From positions 47,214,539 through 47,278,538 of the forward strand of contig NC_065883.2 of assembly GCF_932274485.2 (NCBI RefSeq): a stretch of 64,000 nt of DNA, in the 5' to 3' direction. The notes below the pieces were generated by a model. It was not told where the DNA came from and made no database searches. It saw only the letters and a program-made list of their open reading frames with translations. The stretch comes from Patella vulgata (lineage: Eukaryota; Mollusca; Gastropoda; Patellidae). Within the stretch, counting starts at the first letter, position 1; the number at the start of each line of letters is the position of its first letter. Of this stretch, positions 23,560 to 34,307 are shown piece after piece. The position numbers and the translations under genes are program-made.

Positions 23560-24783
23560 GGAAATTGCTAATAAAGATATATCTGTTATATACTATTGGC
23601 ACCGTTTTGAGTCTTTTGTTTTACAGGGGGAGATGTTATATCGATCTTGGGAAAAAGAAACAGGAGATTTGACGTATCTCCTTGTTCTACCTTCTTGCTT
23701 AAAGAAACTAGCCTTTGAACACTTACATGACTCGCTGACTGGTGGGCATTTAGGGGTCAAGATAACCTTGTACAAATTGAGGTCTCGCTTTTCGTGGTAT
23801 GGCATGAGATCTGATGTAAAATATTGGGTAAATTGCTGTGACATTTGTTCGTCAAGGAAAAGACCGGCGCATAAACCTAAGGCCCCTCTGAAATTATATT
23901 GTGTAGGAGCTCCCATGGAAAGAATTGCCATGGATATCATGGGACCTTTGCCACTGACCCTCCTAGTTGTGGGCGATTATTTCACTAAGTACACAGATGC
24001 GTATCCTATCAAAGATACAACTGCTCTCACAGTTGCTGATACCCTGATAGAAAGATTTGTAACTCATTTCGGTGTGCCTCTTTCACTGCACACAGATCAA
24101 GGGTCGAACTTGGCTCCAAGGTATTTGCCTCTATGTGTCAAACCTTGGGAATTCACAAGACTCGAACTACCCCTTTTCGCCCACAATCTGACGGAATGAT
24201 TGAGAGGGCGAACCAAACAATAAAAAATATGCTTAGCGCCTTTGTAAATGAAAACCAAAATAATTGGGATAAATACTTACCTATGATAATAATGGCTTAT
24301 CGTTCATCCATTCATGAATCAACTGGTGTTTCCCCAAATAAAATGATGTATGGAAGAGAGATAACTCTTCCTGTTGATTTGGTTTTTGGCACACCTGAAA
24401 TGATAAATATAGAAAATTATTCATTAGATTTTAATTATGCATATGAATTACAACAAAAAATGTATAGAATACATAATTTTGCAAGAGGCCGTCTAAATAC
24501 GGCGGGAGCAAGTATGAAAAGAAACTATGATAAAAAGTTAGCTCATAATAGTTATGAGGTTGGAACTCCAGTATGGGTTCACAACCCCAAGCTGAGGAAA
24601 GGTTTGAGTAGAAAATTGTAAAGGGATTGGCAAGGCCCATATATTTTCACCCAGATAATTAATAGCGTAATTTACCGGGTACAAGGATTTTCCCCGAGCT
24701 AAACCCAAAATAGTTCATCATTACAAACTAAAACCATATGAGGGTAACTCTCCCCCAACATGGCACAGAGTTAGATATCTGTA
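23560..24783 (+). pseudogene. Gypsy-1 integrase
   Basis: The HHCC zinc site is seen as HLHDSLTGGHLGVKIT and CCDICSSRK (about 23720-23850). The DDE core is seen as IAMDIMGPLP, HTDQGSN and ...SDGMIERANQTIKNML, with WDKYLPMIIMAYRSSIHEST and the typical C-terminal KLKPYEGNSPPTWH. Broken in the core. Confidence 0.85.
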
Positions 24784-24884
24784 ATTTATTTATTGTATAT
24801 AAAGATGTAATATTAATGATTATTAATTGACAACTTTTCACTTACCTGTATGTTTTCACTCGCCTGTATATACTACCATTTTGT

Positions 24885-25343
24885 ATGAGACTTTATCTTT
24901 CATTTAAGGTAACTACTTACACCTGCCGTGTATGTGGGGACTACACTTTGGAGAGAAAATCTGCTGGAAAGCGGCACCTGATTGAGCAACACAGTGGCAT
25001 TGGATTTAGGTGTCTGCTCTGTAAGAAAGTTTTTATGAGGGGCCAGCAGAGGCACCGAGATTGCACCGGGGGAGATGGCTCGGCACCGTACGAGCCCTTC
25101 AATCGCATAACCGGGGATTGTGGCCAGATTGTAGAGGAGGCCTTGTCTCGTTTCATGACCACGATTGACGAGAAGATCCTACCAATACAGGAGAGGCAAA
25201 TGACTCCATCTACGGAAAAGAGGAAGCGTGACAGCCCTCCTCCACTGTCCACCAGCATCAGGATAAAAAGCCGGAATGAAATGAAATGTGGTTTTATGGC
25301 ACGTCAGCTCCAACCGGGCTATATTGCGCCAAACATATGGTGA
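24885..25343 (+). CDS. C2H2-like zinc-finger ORF in the env position of Gypsy-1
   Basis: 152 codons. Residues about 12-60 hold two CxxC-type zinc sites: TCRVCGDYTLERKSAGKRHL with IEQH, then FRCLLCKKVF with RGQQRHRDC. This reads as two C2H2/C2HC-like fingers. A middle part (GQIVEEALSRFMTTIDEKIL) looks helical, followed by a basic, proline-rich stretch (KRKRDSPPPLSTSI). The end of the frame runs into a SINE inserted at 25274. The ORF lies about 100 bp after integrase, on the same strand, and is followed by a KCTD-like ORF and then the polypurine tract, so it is probably an accessory gene of the element. A nucleic-acid-binding role is inference; a captured host gene is the likely source. Confidence 0.6.
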   Translation: MRLYLSFKVTTYTCRVCGDYTLERKSAGKRHLIEQHSGIGFRCLLCKKVFMRGQQRHRDCTGGDGSAPYEPFNRITGDCGQIVEEALSRFMTTIDEKILPIQERQMTPSTEKRKRDSPPPLSTSIRIKSRNEMKCGFMARQLQPGYIAPNIW

Positions 25344-25473
25344 AAATTACAAGACAGGCTAAACTATATCACAGAAAAACATTATATGCATAAATAAAAA
25401 CAATATCACAGTTAATAAAATTAAAAATAAAATACAACTTTTATGCATATAAATAATAAATACAAAAATGAAA

Positions 25474-25518
<45 letters not shown>

Positions 25519-25611
25519 TAAAATTTATTATAAAAACCTGTCTCCTTTAAAAAGTCTAACACTTTACCATATAAACCCGGTTGGGCAAACATGTGATGTA
25601 GTGACTGACAA
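25274..25611 (-). mobile_element. SINE-like insertion in the accessory ORF, with 11-bp target duplication
   Basis: ATAAAAAGCCG occurs immediately on both sides (25263-25273 and 25612-25622). The left edge is the reversed ATTTC tail (gaatgaaatgaaatg). The body includes a TA microsatellite (about 25468-25514). No clear tRNA-like head was seen at the right edge, so it may be 5' truncated or of another SINE type. Confidence 0.7.
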
Positions 25612-25690
25612 ATAAAAAGCCGAACACCATCAGTCCCTGTAGCTCTTTCAGTCCTCCCCCAGGAAGTTACAACAAGACAACAGTGACACA

Positions 25691-26161
25691 TTGTCTCTCT
25701 ACGCAGAAGGTGTTTCAACTTTAGATGAAGACATGGGGTTCGAGGAATATATTCCACAAACCATACCAAACCTGCCATCCGAGGAGGAACCAATGCCACA
25801 CCCTTGCCCAGTTGTAACCAAAGCTACATTAATGCAGTTGAATCGTATCGTGTTGAATGTTGGGGGAACCAAATATGATACCACCCAGGAGACGCTGTTA
25901 AGTGTCCCCAACAGTTTTTTTACATTTCTTTTCAGGGTTGAACCCACTGCCTCCGCCCCTATCACGTATTTTATTGATAGGGACCCAGCTCATTTCCGAC
26001 ATGTGCTGAATCATTTGCGCCGTGGGGGTGTTTCAAGGCCCCAAACCCTCCCCAAGGAACCCCGGTTCTTGGAGGAGCTCATTATTGAAGGTGAATTTTT
26101 CATTCTTCCAAAACTTGTTCAAATAGCCCATGCCCGTTTAGCCATGCTCAAAGATGAGTGA
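25691..26161 (+). CDS. KCTD-like BTB/T1-domain ORF in the env position of Gypsy-1
   Basis: 156 codons counted from the first ATG. Residues about 50-120 match the T1/BTB tetramerisation fold of KCTD proteins and voltage-gated potassium channels: VLNVGGTKYDTTQETLLSVP, NSFFTFLFR, TYFIDRDPAHFRHVLNHLRR, then FLEELIIEGEFFILPKL. KCTD proteins form oligomers and often act as cullin-3 adaptors; what this one does is unknown. The stop is about 45 bp before the polypurine tract and 55 bp before the 3' LTR, on the same strand as pol, which argues that it is part of the element. The true start may lie upstream, before the SINE insertion. A retroposed host gene inserted by chance is the alternative. Confidence 0.7.
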   Translation: MSLYAEGVSTLDEDMGFEEYIPQTIPNLPSEEEPMPHPCPVVTKATLMQLNRIVLNVGGTKYDTTQETLLSVPNSFFTFLFRVEPTASAPITYFIDRDPAHFRHVLNHLRRGGVSRPQTLPKEPRFLEELIIEGEFFILPKLVQIAHARLAMLKDE

Positions 26162-26204
26162 CAGTTGACCTTACTGCCTACCTGTTTGGGGACCAAACCC
26201 GGAT

Positions 26205-26216
26205 TGAGAGGAGGGC
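26205..26216 (+). promoter_or_regulatory. Gypsy-1 polypurine tract
   Basis: TGAGAGGAGGGC directly precedes the LTR start TGTTACGG. A purine run at this place is the known plus-strand primer site of LTR elements. Confidence 0.7.
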
Positions 26217-27719
26217 TGTTACGGTCCGGGAACACACCCATCATATTATATGTTTTATTATTAAATTATATATTGTTTCACTGGGAACATACCCATGTAG
26301 TGCATTATTTGTTATAAAGTATTTGTAATAGAACGTGCCTTTCTTTGTTAATGGATTCACTGGTTTGTTTACCTTTACGAACTTGTTCTCCCCCGCATCA
26401 CAAATGGACTGTGCCATTTTGTTCCACGCTGTTTTCTTCGCCGACTGCAAGTAGCCGATAATCCCTTATAGCTCCGTTCAAATGAAGTGTCATGAAGCAA
26501 TGAGTGCATGGGCTACAGTATTAAACCCAATTATCGATATCTGCTTATAAATAAATATATTTCTGCCTATATTTCTGCGTATTTTCGATTGAAACATCGA
26601 CGAGCTATCCGTCCGCCAAACGGCAAGCGCTCGACTGTTGGTCATGTGATACTACGTTGGGGGTTAATATGACGTCAAAATTTGGTGACATATTATGGCG
26701 CGCTGTACGAATCATTCCTGTTAGTTGGCCTTCGCAATTCACTGTACAGTCAAGTTGGGTTTTTTTTGGAGTCTTGGGAATATGGCTCAAGCTTCCTGCA
26801 ATATGCCTTCACTGGTAAGGAATTAATTGTATTGTAATAGGTTGTTTAACCTGTGCCTGTTGGGGAGATCCCAATTAAGCTTCTTGTGATTTATAATAAT
26901 AATTTCGTTGTTTACTGACATTATTACCGTGCCTTTGACTTTGTCTTTTGACCTCCAAGTCTAACTGTGAGTTGATGTTTGGCTTTGGCTCCATACATTT
27001 ACACACCTATCTTGCCCTTTTTAGCCAAGGTGTTTTGCAATATTAACATATAGAACATTGAGATATAATTGATTAACCAGCTTTGCCTGTAGAACCTAAA
27101 GTGGTATTACAATCAGTCATTGGTACTACAAAACCTGGTGTTTCGAACCAAATCGGGTGCGTGCCTGAATGATCTGGGTGCCTGGCACCGAATCTGGTGT
27201 TTTGAACCTAATCCGGTGCACAAGATATAAACCTGATTATTAATGTTACATAAGATATTGCGATTATTATTAGCAGCAACTTTTCTAGCGGCAATGCTGC
27301 AGGGAGTTGGGGAGCGTAAATATGGTGATCTTGAACTGAATTTGGGCACTAAAGGGGGATAACTCCTCTTTGGCTTGATATTTTTATTTACAGGAAAACC
27401 GTACCAATCCAGAAGTTCCTGAATCATGTATCGCGTACACCAAGTATCCTGATATATTCACAACTTTAAAAACTAAGTACCGGTACTAATAACTATTCTC
27501 AACGTGGAACTAGTAAAACTTTTAACTTCAATGTACATTTTTAGATATTAATTATTAAATATTGTATTATTATATATATTTATGTAATAAAGTTTGTGTT
27601 GTTCTTAATTGAAGTACTGTTATCTGTTCGTGTCTGGGTTATTGCAGGGGGTCTTCACGCACAGCTACAGAACGCCCGCAAATACGTTGGTTGCCAGCCG
27701 AAGGGTTGGTCGCGCAACA
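26217..27719 (+). repeat. Gypsy-1 3' LTR (1503 bp)
   Basis: TGTTACGGTCC at the start and GTCGCGCAACA at the end. Both halves are matched by the split 5' LTR. It has a CRE palindrome (26670-26677), a TATA-like stretch near 26545 and an aataaag near 27585. After its last base the Gypsy-2 coding sequence resumes. Confidence 0.85.
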
Positions 27720-28172
27720 ATATTTTGTTCATAGTATCATATCACATTTGTCAGTTACAGATGTCAAACTACGCGAAATATGTGAAGCTACAAAGACTGA
27801 ATTACATGATCTACAAAAGGTTATTGTTTCAGGGTTTCCAGATAGTAAATGGCAATTACCTGCTAATATTAGTGAATACTGGCAGTGCAGAGATGAACTT
27901 TCTGTATCAGACGAACTTGTCTTGAAAGGCGAAACCATTGTTATTCCACCATGTCTTAGAAGAGAAATGTTGAAACGTGTTCATGTAGGACATTTAGGTA
28001 TTGAAAAATGTCGTAAACTGGCTCGCGATGTGATGTTTTGGCCCGGCATCAGTCAGAATATTTCTGACATGGTTTCTAAATGCGAAGTTTGTTTAGAAAA
28101 CAGATTATCCAACCAGAAAGAGCCGATGATTCCATCCAGGATACCAAGTTCGTGTCAAAAGCATTATTTTGA
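27720..28172 (+). mobile_element. Gypsy-2 integrase N-terminal fragment (first duplicate)
   Basis: Encodes VTDVKLREICEATKTELHDL and the HHCC region VHVGHLGIEKCRKLARDVMF with CEVCLENRLSNQKEP. It joins in sense to the RNase H end at 5309. It ends where a second Gypsy-1 LTR portion starts (gatttgggcactaaag), the junction of an 832-bp tandem duplication. Confidence 0.85.
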
Positions 28173-28412
28173 TTTGGGCACTAAAGGGGGATAACTCCTC
28201 TTTGGCTTGACATTTTTATTTACAGGAAAACCGTACCAATCCAGAAGTTCCTGAATCGTGTATCAAGTACACCAAGTATCCTGATATATTCACAACTTTA
28301 AAAACTAAGTACCGGTACTAATAACTATTCTCAACTTGGAACTAGTAAAACTTTTAACTTCAATGTACATTTTTTGATATTAATTATTAAATATTGTATT
28401 ATTATATATATA

Positions 28413-29939
28413 CTATTCAAAAAAAGTAGGGGATATTTGATTTTGGGGGCATAATACTAAAATATGCAAATGACTACGAAAAAAGTCACTATAGAACCTA
28501 ACAGAAGAAACATTTCCAGTTACATGTGACGCCCAAACGCACCAATAGCTACCGCATGGAATGCAGGTGATGCTTGGGATCATCATGGGGGTCCAACCCA
28601 AGATTTGCACAACTCTGACTTTGAATGTTACAGTCATTGTGGCATTGAATTCCAGGGTGGAAACATCAGTTTAATTGTTTTAGTGACCAGAAAACAAATT
28701 TTGATATGCGTCGGCTTACCCAAAATGAAAGGTTACGTGCCCTTGGCATGCTACAGATCGGCACAACACAGGCGGTTGGGGCGCGGACGATGAATGTTTC
28801 TCAGTCTGTCATAAGCAGGCTATGGTCCAGATACCGTGATACACAATCTGTACAGGACAGACCACGCTCAGGTCGACCAAGGGCGACAACTCAAGCCCAG
28901 GATCGATTTATCCGTACCTTGGCCTTGAGAAATCGTGTCATCACAGCAAATCAGATCAGCGCTCGTCTTCAAACAGACACTGGTGTGAGAGTGAGTGGCC
29001 AGACGATTCGGAATCGACTGCATAGGGGTCACCTTCGCGCCCGACGTCCTCGCGTGATCCCTTGTTTGAGAGATCATCACATTCAGGCAAGACGTCGTTG
29101 ATGTAGGGATTGTCAACACTGGGATAATCGACGCTGGAGCAATGTGATGTTTTCAGATGAGTCAAGGTTCATTGTTGATTTTTTGGACAGACGTAGGAGG
29201 GTGTGGCGTCGTCGAAACGAGCGCTTCCAAGACGTTAACGTCATCAGACATGATCGATTTGGGGGTGGTTCTGTTATGGTGTGGGGAGGCATCACTGTTG
29301 CTGGAAGAACGGCTTTACATGTTGTTGCAGGGCGTGTTACAGGCCAGTACTACGGGGACAACATCTTGGCAGTCCATGTTGTGCCGTTCGCACGACGTCA
29401 TGGCCGCCGTTTCATCTTCCAGGATGACAACGCAAGATGTCACAGGGCCAGAATCGTTACAGGTTACCTCCAACAACAGAACATCACCGCATTACCTTGG
29501 CCAGCACTGAGTCCCGACCTCTCCCCCATCGAGCATGTCTGGGACATGCTTGGACAGAGGTTACGTCAACGTCAACAACATCCTGCCAATGTCCAAGAAC
29601 TTGCTGCTGCGTTGCAACAGGAATGGGACAATCTGGACCAAAATGACCTTAGACGTCTCATTAGGAGTATGCCACGTCGGATCAATGCTTATTTGGCAAA
29701 CAGAGGAGGATTTACCCGTTACTGACTTGGTTGTGATGCTGTGGTAACTTTGCTGTTTGACCCCGGGTATCATTTTACCCTTATAATGGTCAGTCTGTGC
29801 CTTACTTAGTCTAACGATCATTTGGAATAAATCGATGAATGTGAACTTCATTTCATTTTGTCATTTGTTTCTTCGTCAGTTTCATTAGGTGACTTTAATA
29901 ACACTTAAAAATCAAATATCCCCTACTTTTTTTGAATAG
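28413..29939 (+). mobile_element. Tc1/mariner element, copy 1 (1527 bp)
   Basis: Terminal inverted repeats CTATTCAAAAAAAGTAGGGG (left), with the complement at the right end, continue for about 30 bp (gatatttgattttt). Flanked by TA (28411-28412 and 29940-29941). Copy 2 at 45289-46775 lacks about 40 bp of the 5' leader that is present here. The two are very similar overall, indicating recent activity of the family. Confidence 0.9.
28706..29725 (+). pseudogene. Tc1 transposase, one nonsense codon
   Basis: A 340-codon frame that matches copy 2 throughout but has a TGA at codon 132, where copy 2 has TGG (Trp). N-terminal helix-turn-helix (LTQNERLRALGMLQIGTTQA, VSQSVISRLWSRYRDT), a GRPR-type motif (RPRSGRPRATTQ), then the catalytic triad: D in FSDESRF, D in FQDDNARCH and E in SPIEHVWD, with 34 residues between the last two (DD34E, Tc1 type). 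Other substitutions are few. The stop removes the whole catalytic domain, so this copy cannot make transposase, although its ends could still be moved in trans. Confidence 0.92.
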
Positions 29940-30084
29940 TATATTTATGTAATAAAGTTTGTGTCGTTCTTAATTGAAGTACTGTTATCTGTTCTTGTCT
30001 GGGTTATTGCAGGGGGTCTTCACGCACAGCTACAGAACGCCCGCAAATACGTTGGTTGCCAGCCGGAGGGTTGGTCGCGCAACA

Positions 30085-30700
30085 ATATTTTGTTCATAGT
30101 ATCATATCACATTTGTCGGTTACAGATGTCAAACTAGCCGAAATATGTGAAGCTACAAAGACTGAATTACATGATCTACAAAAGGTTATTGTTTCAGGGT
30201 TTCCAGATAGTAAATGGCAATTACCTGCTAATATTAGTGAATACTGGCAGTACAGAGATGAACTTTCTGTATCAGACGAAATTGTCTTGAAAGGCGAAAC
30301 CATTGTTATTCCACCATGTCTTAGAAGAGAAATGTTGAAACGTGTTCATGTAGGACATTTAGGTATTGAAAAATGTCGTAAACTGGCTCGCAATGTGATG
30401 TTTTGGCCCGGCATCAGTCAGAATATTTCTGACATGGTTTCTAAATGCGAAGTTTGTTTAGAAAACGGATTATCCAACCAGAAAGAGCCGATGATTCCAT
30501 CCAGGATACCAAGTTCGTGTCAAAAGCATTATTTTGATAAACACTCCAAAGATTTGCCAGAACTTTTTGATAATGAATCTATCCGAATGCAGGATGATAA
30601 TAAGTGGAAACCTGCTTTCGTAGAAAGTCGCCCAGATACGCCAAGATTGTATAACGTCATTATCCAGATGGTTCTAGTTACAGGAGAAATCGTGTAAATC
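30085..30700 (+). mobile_element. Gypsy-2 integrase fragment (second duplicate)
   Basis: Repeats 27720-28172 and then continues beyond it (LPELFDNESIRMQDDNKWKP, AFVESRPDTPRLYNV), which is Gypsy-2 3' sequence. This copy therefore keeps the original downstream connection. Fossil, broken. Confidence 0.8.
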
Positions 30701-30773
30701 TAATGAAATCTATTAAAACGGAAAACGATATTAATAATATTGATAATCTTAATCTGAATACATGATCTTATCA

Positions 30774-30950
30774 TGTTAAAAATTTATCGACTGGTTTGTA
30801 AGCATGTAGCCGATCAGATAGATATGTGCTCGGTTGGTTACGCCTGAGATTCACTCAGTTTTTGCATATGCATCTTGCCTGTACTATGTCACTTGAATAA
30901 AAGACATTGCCAAATATGCATCGAGTGATTTTATTGTCTATATTAGTACA
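30774..30950 (+). repeat. Possible Gypsy-2 LTR
   Basis: TGTTAAAAATTTATCG at the start and tattagtaca at the end, with an AATAAA signal (tgaataaaagac) near 30895 and, just after, gcggtgtcagg, which resembles a Gypsy primer-binding sequence. Only one copy is present in the window, so the boundaries are unproven. Confidence 0.35.
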
Positions 30951-31279
30951 GCGGTGTCAGGCGATTTTCACCAAACTTTGCAGATTTGGTCATTGGGTAT
31001 CCTGTATACCCCACATGAAATATAAAGGTCACCAACCTTGTAGTTACAGAGAACCAGCTAAATTCAAATACTTCCCATAAATTGCCTATTGATTTTTTAT
31101 TTTTTTTAATTATTTTTTTATGAATGATCTTGTCTACTACTTCAATATATATGACTATTAAATTTTTCCAAAACCATTTGAGGCTATGAGGAATTTATTT
31201 TCATGATGCTATATCTCACCCACTGTTAATAATGGAAGTTGAGGACTACTAATACTAATATTTGGTTCTGACAAAATGA
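30951..31279. other. Unassigned repeat-like spacer
   Basis: AT-rich, with caccaaactttgcagatttggtc and a T-run near 31100. A short segment (atctcacccact) is echoed in inverse near 33795. No gene is seen. Confidence 0.4.
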
Positions 31280-32330
31280 CTGGCATGGATTTCTTTTATA
31301 TTAAATTTGATGGTAGAACTTGGAGAAAATGACTTCATTTTTGACATCATTTTTCCAATAAAATCATCCATTGCCTGGATTATTAGGCCTGATAATGCCC
31401 CATGCAACCGCCTTCCAGCAACCCTGTGTAGAGCCGGTACAGATGATTTGGGAGTTCCACAAGGATCAGTCCTTGGACCTGTCTTTTCTGTAATGTATAC
31501 TAAGAATTTAGGACAACTAATCGATAATCATGGTAATTGAATTGAGTAAATCAGAATGTATTTTATTTGGTCCAAATACAAATCTGAAAAATACAAGTTC
31601 TAAGGATTTGGTTGTACGAGATGCAATACTTGTACCATGAGACACTGAAGAACTTAGGTGTCCTCTTGGGGTCCAGTTTAAGCATGGACAGTCACATTAG
31701 TGAAATTTGTCAAAACTGTTTTCTTCTGTCCATATAAGACACTTGAATAGCCAGGAAGCAGCTGCTACACTTGTATGTCCTTTGGTATTCTCAAGGATTG
31801 ACTACTGAAACAGCTTGTTAGTAGAAACATCTAGTGCCAATATTAAAAAAAAATCAACTTGTACAAAATACTGCAGCTCGAATTCTTACCAGATCATCAA
31901 AATACTCTCATATTACTCCTGTTCTGAAATCACTCCATTGGCTGCCAATAAATGAAAGAATCATCTTCAAAAGTCTGTCTTTGACGTTTCAGTTTGTGAA
32001 TGGCTTAGCTCAAATATACATATCTAACCTTATGCAAATACAAGTTCTCTCGCGTAACTTCCGGTCGAACACACCTTCACCAGTTGTGTTGCTCAAGGTT
32101 TAAATTAAAATCATTTGGGCATGGATCGTTCTCAGTGAATGCACCTAAACAATCTTCTAGAGATCATTAAATCATCTTAAACACTTTCTTGTTTTACGTC
32201 AAGACTTAAAACCCATCTTGTTATCAGGATTAATTAAATTAATTTAATTGTATGCGCAGTGGACATGCCTCTGTACATGGAGTATGTGTGCTATATAAAT
32301 GTACTTAAGCTGAAATCAGCTGTTCATTGT
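31280..32330 (+). mobile_element. LINE fragment A (non-LTR retrotransposon), 3' part
   Basis: 31307-31540 holds the RT box GVPQGSVLGPVFSVMY. 31834-32103 holds the typical C-terminal end LVQNTAARILTRSSKYSHIT, PVLKSLHWLPINERI. Several frame breaks and stops lie between. The 3' region includes gctatataaatgtactta, typical of CR1/Jockey-like 3' ends. No endonuclease domain is present: 5' truncated and dead. Confidence 0.75.
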
Positions 32331-32750
32331 CCCGTCTTTTGCACAAATAAAATGCAGTGTAGTAGCCAGTTAGCCTGAAGCAATAGCCCGAGAAATACCA
32401 CTCTGGCCATTGCTGGATTGACTTTTCTTCATATTCAATCAAATCTCTCAACATGACAGCCCTTCATTTAATCTGAGGTCTTCCCAAAAACTTTGGACAG
32501 TATTGTTCTTCTCCAAACAGTATTGTTTACTTTGTAGCCATTTTGATAGCCCCGTTTGTCACGCAATTAGTTTTTCTGCAATATTCTACTATGCACTGGT
32601 TAATTGGGCGTAAAAATTTTCGTGAATCATGACATAACGTTATTTAAACATATTTGGAGCTCTGTTTAAACCCGAATGATATTGTAACGCAGTTAAGTAT
32701 TGGTTGTTAATCGGACTATTGACCAGTCATAATAATTTGGAACAGAAATT
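32331..32750. other. Spacer without recognisable features
   Basis: No ORF or repeat match was noticed between the LINE end and the SINE. Confidence 0.4.
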
Positions 32751-33046
32751 GGGGATCACGTGGCTAAGTGGGTAAGACGCTGGCTCGCTAGCCTGGAGGT
32801 CGGGTGTTGGATCCCTGCATTGGCCGAAAAAGTTCATCCAGATTTTCCGGCATAGTTTCCCCTTGTCAGTGATACAGGACAGAGGGCCTGACAAGGACAG
32901 CTGTCTAGTCGTTCAGATGGGATGAAAAACCGAGGTCCTGTGTACACATTGGCGTGCACGTAAAAGATTCCTTGGCAGTTGGAATTCGATATAAGAGTAG
33001 GCCGTAGCGCAAAATTCCCCTCATAGCACACTGTATGGCGTATGCT
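32751..33046 (+). mobile_element. tRNA-derived SINE-1, 3' truncated
   Basis: Head with an A box (tggctaagtgggtaagacgc) and a B box (gggtgttggatccc), then the SINE-1 body (cctgacaaggacagctgtc, cgtaaaagattccttggcag). It lacks the terminal ggacgttaaac/atttc tail seen in the copy at 35490. Not a functional tRNA: the sequence after the B box does not close an acceptor stem. Confidence 0.8.
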
Positions 33047-33948
33047 ACAATAGTGACCTTACGCTCATATACTATTTGTTTTTGTCTTTTTGAAATATCA
33101 CTTGATTCGTTTTTCAAGTATAGACAGATATATATCACTACTACACTATTTAGTTTTTACGATTAATTGTGAAAAAATTTATCATCCTTCTACTAGATCA
33201 TGAGATTATATTGCCGAATTAATAAAATGTTGAAAAATAGTCTAGAGAGATTAATTGTATTTACCAAGAACAGCTCTTGGTAAATTATGCTTTACAAACT
33301 TCATTGTTTAAAAATTCTAACGGTATAATTGTGAGCCCAGTTTTCATGATTTATTAGATAGATAGATAGATAATATATAGATAGATGATTATATACATAG
33401 TAGATAGTAAAGTATAGCGATCTTTTTTAATTTGAAATACTCATTGGTAATAAGTATTTGTAGTTTTGATAATGTAACATTTTTTAAATGTGAATTATTT
33501 GATGAAAGTATATAATGCGTTTATATTTATTTGTTTATTTCTATTTCTATTATGGCTTGTTCTTAATGGAACTGGAACCCACATTAATTTAGTTTCCATT
33601 GCTCTGTTACACTTTTCAATGTGTAAATATAGCGGTTTCGTCATTTTTGTTGAAAATCGTTATTTTTGGACAAAAATGGAAATTATTTACTACTAAACGA
33701 GTCGAGTGCCACCCAATTTTTTTATTGATCTGAATACTATAGATCATTGCCTTTTCAGTCAGCATTCCAAAAAAAAATTAAACCCGCAGTGGGTGAGATA
33801 TAGATAGAATAAAATGACATACCTAAATTGACCTATTTTGGTACCTATCCATGTCTAGCTGTGGAGATAATATTCAATTATAACTTAAGGTCAGATAATG
33901 TTAAACTTAACTGAATTCCTGTTATGCCTGGAGTCATTATCTTACTTG
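33047..33948. other. Spacer with a TAGA microsatellite
   Basis: tagatagatagatagata occurs at about 33354-33411 in an AT-rich region. A 68-codon ORF at 33490 is hydrophobic but unrecognised and probably chance. Confidence 0.5.
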
Positions 33949-34146
33949 AGGGGGATGGGTGGCCGAATGGTTAACGCATGCTTGTTGGATCATAAGATCT
34001 GTCATTGAGTCACATGGCATGGTTTCAATTCCCCACTTATACGTTGTTCTCCAGTTTGGCAGTTTCCTCCCTCAGCTAAAGACCCCTACATGCAAGCGAA
34101 ATATTGAAATAAAATTCAACCATGTGTTAGTCCCAAAATGACCTAT
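33949..34146 (+). mobile_element. tRNA-derived SINE-2, 3' truncated
   Basis: A-box-like tggccgaatggttaacgc and B-box-like ggtttcaattcc are followed by the SINE-2 body (ctaaagacccctac, attgaaataaaatt). The match to the complete copy (38428-38712) stops at gacctatcaatc. Confidence 0.75.
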
Positions 34147-34307
34147 CAATCGCACTTGTACCCTGAGGTCAAGTTCAGTAGAAGACTTATGTACAGGATG
34201 AGATGGGGGGCGTATGATTGGTCAGATGGGGTGAAAATTTTCCGCCTATGTGTACAATTACTCCCCGTGGCTAGCCAATGCATAAATTTAAAGCATATTG
34301 ATTGATA

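Larger units (their letters stand above)
5310..27719 (+). mobile_element. Gypsy-1 (Ty3/Gypsy) LTR retrotransposon, nested in Gypsy-2, with a large insertion in its 5' LTR
   Basis: Parts in order: 5' LTR first part (5310-6301), foreign insert (6302-18724), 5' LTR second part (18725-19191), primer-binding site (19194-19210), gag, protease, RT-RNase H, integrase, zinc-finger ORF, KCTD-like ORF, polypurine tract (about 26205-26216) and 3' LTR (26217-27719). The two LTRs differ at roughly 5-8 percent of positions by eye, suggesting an old insertion. The outer flanks are Gypsy-2 pol on both sides and read on from each other. The element is broken in several places and carries inserted MITE and SINE copies. 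Confidence 0.8.
28173..30084 (+). repeat. Second copy of the Gypsy-1 LTR 3' part, holding a Tc1 element
   Basis: 28173-28412 and 29942-30084 match 27341-27719. Together with the following Gypsy-2 fragment they repeat 27341-28172: an 832-bp tandem duplication. The Tc1 element at 28413-29939 lies only in this copy, so it came after, or at least independently of, the duplication. Confidence 0.8.

Noticed and set aside
32751-32830. tRNA gene at the SINE-1 head (also 33949, 35490 and 38428)
   Set aside because: A and B boxes are present but no acceptor stem or proper anticodon arm closes, and the sequences continue into SINE bodies.
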